Below, piece after piece: positions 1 to 5,457 of a stretch of DNA of 5,457 nt (the first letter of the stretch is position 1; each line of letters opens with the position of its first letter). The position numbers and the translations under genes are program-made. The stretch is taken from assembly GCA_002396125.1 (NCBI GenBank), contig DGWL01000042.1, forward strand, positions 29,581 through 35,037, read 5' to 3'. Origin of the DNA: Porphyromonadaceae bacterium UBA4259 (GTDB taxonomy: Bacteria; Bacteroidota; Bacteroidia; Bacteroidales; Muribaculaceae). The notes under the pieces were generated by a model. That model was given only the letters and a program-made list of their open reading frames with translations. It was not told the DNA's origin and ran no database searches.

Positions 1-16
1 TTGTTTGATAAAAAAT

Positions 17-57
17 CCTAGGCGAGTTAGTTTAAATTAGCGGAATTAGTGTGCTCC
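17..57. repeat. Divergent copy of the 50-60 bp intergenic repeat
   Basis: The stretch from CCTAGGCGAGTTAG to GAATTAGTGTGCTCC aligns to the unit at 238-291 across most of its length. It has the same internal order: a GGCGA start, TTAG-TT(G/T)-AAATTAG, CG-GAATTAG, then TGTGC. Its end (CCACCGCTTGC) is a decayed match to the conserved GCGCCAGCGAGC tail. Because it repeats elsewhere in the window, I treat it as intergenic and not as the end of an upstream gene. Confidence 0.6.
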
Positions 58-73
58 ACCGCTTGCAAAGTTG

Positions 74-179
74 CCGCCCCGCGGGCGGAAATTAATGCTT
101 CGCTAAAATTATTACCGTTTAAAATTTTATATTTTTCAATTTTAGCGCCAACGGCGCAATAATTTCTCGCGCCAGCGAG
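74..179. repeat. Cluster of inverted repeats between repeat units
   Basis: Four dyads lie in series: CCGCCC/GGGCGG (74-79/83-88, 3-nt loop), CGCTAAAATT/AATTTTAGCG (101-110/138-147, 27-nt loop, perfect over 10 bp), GCGCC/GGCGC (145-149/153-157, loop AAC) and CTCGC/GCGAG (166-170/175-179, loop GCCA). A further pair, AAATTATT/AATAATTT (106-113/158-165), competes with the second. None is followed by a clear T-run on the plus strand, so I do not call them terminators. The block may be a MITE-like or REP-like insertion separating repeat units. Confidence 0.6.
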
Positions 180-309
180 CCACGTTTCCCAGTCGATTAG
201 TTGAAATTAGTGTGCCCTAGCGCCAGCGAGCCTCTCTCCCAGGCGAATTAGTTGAAATTAGCGAAATTAGTGTGCCCTAGCGCCAGCGAGCACCCAATCC
301 CAGGCGATT
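169..309. repeat. Short tandem array of a 50-60 bp intergenic repeat
   Basis: The 12-mer GCGCCAGCGAGC occurs three times exactly, at 169-180, 220-231 and 280-291. The two later copies belong to an identical 29-bp direct repeat (203-231 and 263-291). Each tail is followed by a 6-7 bp variable spacer (CACGTTT, CTCTCT, ACCCAAT) and then by the next unit head, CCCAG(G/T)CGA, at 188, 238 and 299; the last unit is cut short after about 11 bp. The 238 unit carries an extra 9-bp CGAAATTAG, which explains the unequal period. No coding frame runs through it. Probably a dispersed family of intergenic repeats, but copy number elsewhere cannot be seen here. Confidence 0.75.
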
Positions 310-321
310 TCACGGTTAATG

Positions 322-354
322 ATTGCCACGAACTATTAAAAATAGTTAAATTTG
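322..354 (+). promoter_or_regulatory. Candidate Bacteroidota promoter (upstream)
   Basis: TAAATTTG at 347-354 is an exact match to the Bacteroides -7 consensus TAnnTTTG. ATTG at 322-325 is a three-of-four match to the -33 TTTG, with 21 bp between them, at the long end of the usual spacing. Transcription would start near 358-360, giving a leader of about 315 nt. The AT-rich setting makes a chance match plausible. Confidence 0.3.
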
Positions 355-377
355 GCCGCGACTTATTAACAATGAGT
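331..377. promoter_or_regulatory. Pair of similar 7-bp dyads, possible operator sites
   Basis: AACTATT-AAA-AATAGTT (331-347) is a perfect dyad. ACTTATT-AAC-AATGAGT (361-377) is the same shape with one G:T pair. Their centres (339 and 369) are 30 bp apart, close to three helical turns, so a bound protein would sit on the same DNA face at both. The first dyad touches the candidate -7 box at 347-354. No regulator is identified. Confidence 0.3.
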
Positions 378-398
378 AGGTCATATTAATTTTTGTAT

Positions 399-406
399 TA
401 ATTTTG
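399..406 (+). promoter_or_regulatory. Candidate Bacteroidota -7 box (downstream)
   Basis: TAATTTTG at 399-406 also fits TAnnTTTG exactly, but no TTTG lies at the -33 distance. A start near 410 would give a leader of about 265 nt. A third, weaker option is TTTG at 433-436 with an imperfect TACGATTTG at 455-463, starting near 467. Confidence 0.3.
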
Positions 407-467
407 TAGCAATTAATGGTGTAAATGCCGTTTTTGGTTGAAATTTTGCCATTTTACGATTTGGGAA

Positions 468-676
468 AAAGGTATATTATTACATGGGAAACACACCTTG
501 TGATTTAATAATATGAAAAATACTTCGATTCCCTATACATTATAAAGGCAAAACTCCCAAGGGTACTACTATGTGCGTGCCACAACACAATGCCGCACTC
601 TTAGTCGCCACGGGCTCAACACCTTGTGTGCATGAAAAACAAATTTATTTATTACTAACCATAAAGAGTTTTTATT
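468..676 (+). promoter_or_regulatory. Probable 5' leader of the adhesin gene
   Basis: No long gene lies between the promoter candidates and the ATG at 677, so this stretch is probably transcribed as an untranslated or partly translated leader. It has a near-balanced base composition in 554-632, then an A/T-rich run just before the start codon, typical of Bacteroidota initiation regions. It contains a short stem GTGCG/CGCAC (573-577/594-598), a direct repeat ACACCTTGTG (493-502 and 619-628) and short ORFs at 484, 513 and 571. I recognise no known riboswitch. Confidence 0.4.
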
Positions 677-1060
677 ATGATTAAAACACGTATTCTGAGA
701 TTATTACTGATCGCCGCGGTCGCCTGGCCCTTCCTTGGCGGCACCGCCGCGGCCCAAGAAAAGGCAAGGACGGGCGGTGCTATGCCCGATGTCGCCATTG
801 AGAAAAAGATGGTGACTGGAGATGTGGCCACTGCCATGCCTGCCGAAAAGAAGGCTGCAAGCGATGTGAAGCTCCCTGTGGCTATTAAAAAGGCTGAGGC
901 AAAAGCACAAGTTCAGCCCATGACCAATGAGCCTAAAGGTGCTACAGTTTCTAAGCCAAGTGAGGCTAAAAAGTCAAGTGATGTCAAGACGATGAAACCC
1001 TGTCGTGGCATTAAAGCTCATGGCACGAAAGCTAAGGGAAATGTCAACCTCAAGGCCGTA
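677..1060 (+). other. Signal peptide and Lys/Ala-rich low-complexity linker
   Basis: Residues 1-26 form a classical Sec signal: basic n-region (MIKTR), hydrophobic core (ILRLLLIAAVAWPFL) and a small-residue end GGTAAA before Q27, giving a likely signal peptidase I cut after A26. Residues 27-128 are rich in Lys, Ala, Val, Asp and Pro. They contain loose repeats such as EKKAASDVK (57-65) and EAKKSSDVK (96-104), and no predicted globular core. I infer a flexible stalk or propeptide between the exported N-terminus and the first folded domain. The codons for the signal core are about 80% G+C, unlike their flanks (see findings). Confidence 0.85.
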
Positions 1061-4000
1061 GATGTGCCCGAGGGATATGCCCTTGTAATCTTCAATGCCG
1101 AAGATGTGTGGGGTGATGGCTCGGGCTATCAAATGCTCCTCGATAAGGATGCTACAATGTATGCTTCGTGGAGCAGTAATGGCATTACCCAGAGCCTCTA
1201 TGATATGGCAGAATACAAAATGCCGGAGAATGCCGACTACAATGCCAGCGGAAATGCTGCAAACTTCCTTGTAGGCGCAACCGGACAAGTGCTTGTTCCT
1301 GCTGGAACTTACGACATTTTAATTCTTAACCCAACACCAGGTGATAAGATATATGCGGCAAGTACAAACGGTAACATAGGTGGACGTATTGATGACTATG
1401 CTTTTGCATCAGGGATGGTTTATGAATTTACCACATCATACGGTGGTAATAACGACCAGACCGATGTCGTTGTCTATAGTCCAAATGACCCTCGTCCTCC
1501 CACCAATCTCACCGCTCGCCCAGACCTCTCAACAGGTACAAGTGCCGATGTCGATTGGACTCCTGGTGAGAACAATGATGGCTGGAATCTGCGATATCGC
1601 CCTTACGTTGATGTGCTTGATTACAACCGCTCGTGGACTTTCCCAATTTCAGGTGGTTATGTAACATCTGGTTGGACACTCTATGATTATGATGGTGATG
1701 GCTACAATTGGGGTTATTCAGCTACAGACAATGCTCAAACTGATGCTTGCTTATATTCTCAGAGCTATATTAATGGTACTGGTGCTTTGACTCCAGATAA
1801 CTGGGCAATTTCACCCGAAGTGAAGTTGGGTGGAACTCTTAAATTCAAGGCAAAAACTGCTGGATATACAGAAACATTAGGTGTTTTTGTTATTGAAGGC
1901 GATTTGAATAATCCCTTGGTTCAAGTAGGCTCGGATCTTACTATCTCAGGCACAAGTTTTGTCGAGTATACTTATGACCTTAGTGCCTTTGAAGGACATG
2001 GATATGTTGTTCTTCGTCATTACAACTGCACCGACGGCTTCTATGTTTGTGTTGACGACATCCAGGTGCTCGTTCCCAGTGGAAACACAACAGCTCCAGC
2101 TGAGCCCGATTGGATTTACGTCAACAATGCCACTAATCCTTACACCATCACTGGTTTGACCCCTGAGACCACCTATGAGGTACAGGTTCAAGGCGTTGGC
2201 AACAACACCACAAGTGACTGGACCGACAGTGAACTGTTTACAACTCATGTGGTTACTGTTGACCCTCTTGATATAGTTGTGGCTGGTGAGGACCTCCTTA
2301 ACACTATCCCTCCTTATAGTTGGACCGATGATAATGGCGACACCCATAGCAGCAGCTTGAAAGATCCTGCCACCGATCCAAATCAGATGATTGCAATGAT
2401 CAGAGAGATTTATACTAACAAGAACCTTCCTGGTAATTTGAGACGAGGATTTGATGCAAACGGTGGAGACAACACACCCAACCAAGACGTGTATTACACT
2501 GGTGTTGGTGGCTTAAAGCTCAAAGATGGTGCTACAAACTATATGAGTGCAGGTAGTTATGACTTCGACGACATCTACGGTTGGGGCATCACAGGCAATA
2601 TTGCTACTCCAGCAAAGGTTACACTGGACGACGCAGGAGATTATGCTGGCTACACCGATGATGTTTATTACACACACATGCAGCTCAACCAGTATAAGCC
2701 AAATGATGAGGGTCTTACGCTGCTCCTCGTAGAGTTGAAAGACACCTATGTTGATGGTTCTAACGATGCAATCTATGCCGATGAGACGTCCTATGCTACC
2801 GAAAACGACCGCTTGAAAGCCTATTTCCAGAACACAGTGAAGTCTATACGTGTGATTACAGGTTATAAGCGCACAGGCGAGGGCGTTAATAGCGGTACGC
2901 TCTTCAAGATTGACTGCAACCAGATGAACAAGTTCTTCTTGCTTGCTAAAGGTCAGTTGAATCTTGACCACAACACACTGCAATACTTCAGCCGAATCAG
3001 TTGGATTGATCAAAATCAAAACTTGGACTTCTGCATTGCTCCAGTGCAAATGCACTTTAATACTTACGACTTCTTTACCGATAGGAATGCAATGCCCTTG
3101 TTCTACCACATGTTTGAGCAGTTCAGCCCTGTTGCTAATGATGCTCAAGAAGGTCTTGAGGATATTTATCAAAACTTGGTTAATATGGACTCCTTCGGTG
3201 TTCTTCATGACTGCATTGGCATTACTGGTATGAACCACCAGTTCATGATGTATGGCCCCGACTCAAAGGATGATGACTGCCAGGATGTGCGCGACATGAT
3301 GTTCTTCATCCCCGACTATCGCATGCTCGACTGGAGCAATCGTGGTGTTACATCTCAGGAATATCACAATTATAATGTTTCTTTGCAGCCCAAGATGGGT
3401 CTGTTTGTGATTCGTCAGAACCCAATAACTGGTGAACAGACCACCTACAACGGTAGCGACGAGTACTACAAGCTCCACTTGACATGGAAATCTAACTTAC
3501 TTGACTTCTTGCCAGATGAGGATGGTTTGTACACTCTCTATCGTGTGACTTATGATGATAACGGCAACAAGGTTTACACCGCCGTTGGTCAATTCAGACC
3601 TAACACCTTTGAGTATGACGATTATGTTCAGATGCAGCAAAATGGCCAACAGGTGACCTACGTTGTTCGTGGTCAGGATGCAGAGCAATTCCTGTCGCTT
3701 CAGTTCTCTAATGAGGAGAGCTTCATCATCCCCGGTCTTGATAAGGCTGAGCAGATGCGTCTGGCTCTCAACAGCGACTTCTACTACAGCCGCTTCTATC
3801 CTCAGACTGTAAAGAACTACTACAGCAACCGCCTCGTTGTCAACAATAACATAGGCACCAACATCAAGGCCAGCTACCTTGAGCAAGGCACAGAGTTCGC
3901 CTTCTGGCGCGTGCCTAATGGTAATATTGATGCAAAGACCCAGTTTGCTACAGTGAGGGTTACAAGTAAGGCTGGTGGAACCGGCACGCTACAAATCGTT

Positions 4001-5419
4001 CCCAATACCACAGCAACAGATTACTGGGATGGAACCGAGTATCCTTATGGCTACAAGGCAATGCCCACTAGCGCAACCTTCACCTATGATGTTAACAATG
4101 CCAATAGCGACGTTGCGTTCAATGGCCTTGAGGTTTATGACAACTTCTGGGTGAGCGTGGCCAACAATGACCACCCCAACAACTATGGCTATTATGTTGC
4201 ACTGCAGACGGCCGTTCCATTTGATATGGGCGATGGCACCACAAGCAATGCTGCTCGCAGTAACACAATCACAATTCAAGTGCACAAGACTGCAATGGCA
4301 ATGAATGCCATCAGTGCAGAGGATGTGGAGAACGACGTTCTGCATCAACTGCCTGCTACCACCACATTTAACATTGATGTTAAGCATAGTAGTAAGACCG
4401 AGATTCTGCGTTATGACGCTTATCGTTGGGACAGTAGCTATGGCACCAGTGCAAAACCATTTGCTATCATCAACGATGCCGAATCGACTGTTGACTCTGA
4501 ACAGGATATTGCTCCTAATGGCGAGGCCGACAACCAGGACAACGAATACACTATCAAGATGGATGGCGAGAACCAGACATCTATAGCTATTGATCCTAAC
4601 GACAATGTAACTGTATATCAGGCTCCATTCATCGACAACTATGTTAGCTCTCTTGGTGTAGCCGACACCTACACCTACGCACCAGTAGTTGAGCTGTTCT
4701 CACCAGCAGGGTCTGGACGTACCGATTATAACACCTATGGTGCTCCATTGCAGACTTCGGCCGCTGGTGTGGTAGAGGTTGAGGTTATTAAGCCAGCTCC
4801 AAGTAAGTATTATTGGACTGCTAATGGCAAGACTTATAGATATTATGACGTATATCTTAAAGTGAATGTGCTTGACATGCCCAAGGGTTATCAGGTTGCC
4901 AAGGTTCGTGCTTGGCGCAAGATTGATGCTCAATATCTTGGCGAGCAAGCTCCAACTCAAAACACTCCTGACTACACAGGTCGCTTGGAACTTGATTCTA
5001 ATGGTGAGTATATGTTCGTTAACAAGGCCGACTGCCAGAAGAACGAGTCTCTTGGAGATGATAATACTACATCGGCCATCAAACCTGGAACATTTGGCGC
5101 TCTAGCTCTTGAGCAAGGCGACAAGATTCCAATGAGCTTTGTTGTTCGTGTCTACTTCACTAAGTCACAGAGTGCAGGTGCCCCAATGCTCAAGGCCGAG
5201 AACAACCAGCCTTATTACATCATGGAGACCATAGAAGAGGATGAACTGACCTATCAAACTCCAACAGGCATCAATGGTGTAGAGTTCATCAACAACGTTG
5301 CTAGCGTTAAATACTATAACGTGGCCGGTGTTGAGGGCGATCGTCCGTTCCAGGGTGTTAACATCGTTGTTACCCGCTACACCGATGGCTCTGTCACCAC
5401 CACCAAGATTGTGAAATAA
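677..5419 (+). CDS. Large secreted multidomain adhesin (DUF2436, cleaved-adhesin/FnIII, T9SS-like C-terminal tail)
   Basis: This complete 1580-residue reading frame most likely encodes a surface or secreted adhesin exported by Sec and then the type IX system. Seen in order: a signal peptide (1-26), a Lys/Ala-rich linker (27-128), DUF2436 (about 130-266, motif VWGDGSGYQMLLD), an FnIII-like domain (272-523) interrupted by a cleaved-adhesin domain (317-467), a long unrecognised region (524-1528), and a C-terminal tail ending KIVK (1529-1580). The ATG at 677 is chosen because the signal peptide begins there and the next Met is residue 36. The start has only a weak A-rich site (AAAGAG, 663-668, 8 nt spacing), as usual in Bacteroidota. 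DUF2436 and cleaved-adhesin domains are known from Porphyromonas gingipains and HagA. No protease domain is present, so an enzymatic role is not supported. The nine cysteines (109, 358, 451, 458, 747, 786, 846, 868, 1453) include none at the signal cleavage site, so it is not a lipoprotein. The ligand is unknown. No other gene is visible in the window, so operon membership cannot be judged. Confidence 0.95.
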   Translation: MIKTRILRLLLIAAVAWPFLGGTAAAQEKARTGGAMPDVAIEKKMVTGDVATAMPAEKKAASDVKLPVAIKKAEAKAQVQPMTNEPKGATVSKPSEAKKSSDVKTMKPCRGIKAHGTKAKGNVNLKAVDVPEGYALVIFNAEDVWGDGSGYQMLLDKDATMYASWSSNGITQSLYDMAEYKMPENADYNASGNAANFLVGATGQVLVPAGTYDILILNPTPGDKIYAASTNGNIGGRIDDYAFASGMVYEFTTSYGGNNDQTDVVVYSPNDPRPPTNLTARPDLSTGTSADVDWTPGENNDGWNLRYRPYVDVLDYNRSWTFPISGGYVTSGWTLYDYDGDGYNWGYSATDNAQTDACLYSQSYINGTGALTPDNWAISPEVKLGGTLKFKAKTAGYTETLGVFVIEGDLNNPLVQVGSDLTISGTSFVEYTYDLSAFEGHGYVVLRHYNCTDGFYVCVDDIQVLVPSGNTTAPAEPDWIYVNNATNPYTITGLTPETTYEVQVQGVGNNTTSDWTDSELFTTHVVTVDPLDIVVAGEDLLNTIPPYSWTDDNGDTHSSSLKDPATDPNQMIAMIREIYTNKNLPGNLRRGFDANGGDNTPNQDVYYTGVGGLKLKDGATNYMSAGSYDFDDIYGWGITGNIATPAKVTLDDAGDYAGYTDDVYYTHMQLNQYKPNDEGLTLLLVELKDTYVDGSNDAIYADETSYATENDRLKAYFQNTVKSIRVITGYKRTGEGVNSGTLFKIDCNQMNKFFLLAKGQLNLDHNTLQYFSRISWIDQNQNLDFCIAPVQMHFNTYDFFTDRNAMPLFYHMFEQFSPVANDAQEGLEDIYQNLVNMDSFGVLHDCIGITGMNHQFMMYGPDSKDDDCQDVRDMMFFIPDYRMLDWSNRGVTSQEYHNYNVSLQPKMGLFVIRQNPITGEQTTYNGSDEYYKLHLTWKSNLLDFLPDEDGLYTLYRVTYDDNGNKVYTAVGQFRPNTFEYDDYVQMQQNGQQVTYVVRGQDAEQFLSLQFSNEESFIIPGLDKAEQMRLALNSDFYYSRFYPQTVKNYYSNRLVVNNNIGTNIKASYLEQGTEFAFWRVPNGNIDAKTQFATVRVTSKAGGTGTLQIVPNTTATDYWDGTEYPYGYKAMPTSATFTYDVNNANSDVAFNGLEVYDNFWVSVANNDHPNNYGYYVALQTAVPFDMGDGTTSNAARSNTITIQVHKTAMAMNAISAEDVENDVLHQLPATTTFNIDVKHSSKTEILRYDAYRWDSSYGTSAKPFAIINDAESTVDSEQDIAPNGEADNQDNEYTIKMDGENQTSIAIDPNDNVTVYQAPFIDNYVSSLGVADTYTYAPVVELFSPAGSGRTDYNTYGAPLQTSAAGVVEVEVIKPAPSKYYWTANGKTYRYYDVYLKVNVLDMPKGYQVAKVRAWRKIDAQYLGEQAPTQNTPDYTGRLELDSNGEYMFVNKADCQKNESLGDDNTTSAIKPGTFGALALEQGDKIPMSFVVRVYFTKSQSAGAPMLKAENNQPYYIMETIEEDELTYQTPTGINGVEFINNVASVKYYNVAGVEGDRPFQGVNIVVTRYTDGSVTTTKIVK
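1064..1474 (+). other. DUF2436 domain (gingipain/haemagglutinin-associated)
   Basis: Residues about 130-266 match the DUF2436 pattern I know from gingipain and HagA adhesin regions: a YALVIF strand, the signature VWGDGSGYQMLLD (144-156), KMPENADYN (181-189), VPAGTYDILILNP (207-219), a DDYAFASGMVYEF stretch (239-251), then a terminal strand DVVVY (263-267). In those proteins the domain sits beside cleaved-adhesin domains and takes part in binding. Its exact ligand is not settled, and nothing in this sequence reveals it. The recognition is from memory of the motif and was not computed. Confidence 0.82.
1490..2245 (+). other. Split FnIII-like domain with an inserted cleaved-adhesin domain
   Basis: Residues 272-312 look like the first half of a fibronectin type III fold (PPTNLTARPD, then ADVDWTP, then the strand WNLRYRP). 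Residues 475-523 look like the second half (WIYVNN, then YTITGLTPETTYEVQVQGV, ending SELFTT). Between them, 317-467 is a cleaved-adhesin (jelly-roll, MAM-like) domain. It shows SGWTLYDYDGDGYNW (331-345), whose acidic D337/D339/D341 resemble the calcium loop of gingipain adhesin domains, then LTPDNWAISPEV (371-382), GTLKFKAKT (386-394), YVVLRHYNCTDGFYVCVDDI (443-462). C451 and C458 are placed so that they could form a disulphide. In gingipains these domains bind haem proteins and host matrix; the target here is unknown. Confidence 0.8.
2246..5260 (+). other. Unrecognised central region of the adhesin (residues 524-1528)
   Basis: I do not recognise a named domain in these roughly 1000 residues. 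The segment is rich in Asn, Asp, Tyr and Gly and has alternating beta-type patterns, which suits a string of extracellular beta domains. Three parts can be told apart. Residues 560-900 are mixed and less purely beta, with MIAMIREIYTNKN, YFSRISWID, MPLFYHMFEQFSP and FGVLHDCIGITGMNHQFM; the Cys pair 846/868 lies here. Residues 901-1080 begin with an FnIII-like stretch (YYKLHLTWKSN, LYTLYRVTYDDNGNKVY). Residues 1081-1528 contain beta repeats with an acidic patch (1266-1311) and a strand pair at 1386-1421 (YYDVYLKVNVLD, GYQVAKVRAWRKID). I recall similar sequences in Bacteroidales gut proteins, but cannot name a family or assign a function. Confidence 0.6.
5261..5416 (+). other. C-terminal T9SS sorting-like tail
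   Basis: The last 52 residues run PTGINGVEF, SVKYYNVAGVEGDRPFQGV, NIVVTRYTDGSVTTTKIVK. This follows the layout of T9SS type A sorting domains (Por secretion tail): a strand ending in a YN-x-x-G turn, a GVN(I/V)V strand in place of the usual G(I/V)Y(I/V)V, and a short terminal strand ending in Lys. In T9SS cargo this domain is recognised by the translocon and removed by the sortase PorU while the protein is attached to the cell surface or released. It differs from the textbook consensus, with a longer insert (VEGDRPFQ) in the turn, so it may be a lineage variant. The T9SS machinery itself is not in this window. Confidence 0.65.
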
Positions 5420-5457
5420 CACAATTTTATCGATACGCCTTAAATAATTGAACCGGG

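Noticed and set aside
1..40. 3' end of an upstream coding gene
   Set aside because: Frames close quickly (TAG at 19-21, TAG at 38-40), but the segment from 17 on is a copy of the intergenic repeat and the rest is too short to judge.
74..179. Rho-independent terminator of an upstream gene
   Set aside because: Stable hairpins exist, but none is followed by a T-run on the plus strand, and no upstream gene end is visible to pair with them.
169..309. Repeats separated by short variable spacers, resembling a CRISPR array
   Set aside because: Spacers are only 6-7 bp, units differ in length, and the repeat is longer than the spacer by several fold; no cas gene is nearby.
677..754. Lipoprotein signal peptide
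   Set aside because: There is no cysteine near the cleavage region; the first cysteine is residue 109, so signal peptidase I processing fits better.
2513..3238. Minus-strand open frame of 241 codons (and a similar one at 1946-2485)
   Set aside because: Both lie fully inside the adhesin gene, whose plus-strand domains and residue patterns are convincing. Their translations show no recognisable domain or signal, as expected of antisense shadow frames.
5420..5457. Terminator after the adhesin gene
   Set aside because: Only a possible left arm (AACCGGG, 5451-5457) is present before the window ends; no right arm or T-run can be seen.

Overview
The window holds one complete large gene and its upstream region. 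It comes from a Bacteroidota genome, most likely the order Bacteroidales; a gut Muribaculaceae or Prevotella relative is my best guess. The evidence is a gingipain-type adhesin module (DUF2436 plus a cleaved-adhesin domain), a C-terminal tail that looks like a type IX secretion system (T9SS) sorting signal, two exact matches to the Bacteroides -7 promoter box TAnnTTTG, and a weak A-rich ribosome binding site. The family assignment is inferred from style and not proven.

Layout. Positions 1-310 contain no gene. They hold degenerate copies of a 50-60 bp repeat (unit starts near 17, 188, 238 and 299) and, between the first two, a cluster of inverted repeats able to form four hairpins. Positions 310-480 are AT-rich and carry two similar 7-bp dyads 30 bp apart, an 11/12-bp tandem repeat and the promoter candidates. 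Positions 480-676 are a probable 5' leader of about 200-270 nt. It contains short upstream ORFs, one of which (571-684) overlaps the start of the main gene. Positions 677-5419 encode a 1580-residue secreted protein. Positions 5420-5457 are a short tail with no complete feature; the window stops at AACCGGG, which could be the left arm of a terminator hairpin, but nothing more can be said.

The protein has, in order, a signal peptide, a Lys/Ala-rich linker, a DUF2436 domain, a fibronectin type III-like domain split by an inserted cleaved-adhesin domain, about 1000 residues I do not recognise, and the sorting-like tail. The likely path is Sec export to the periplasm, T9SS export across the outer membrane, and display or release as a large surface adhesin. 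No protease, transposase, RNA gene or CRISPR array was found. The most novel material is the unrecognised 1000-residue region, the repeat/hairpin block, and the unusually structured and ORF-rich leader.
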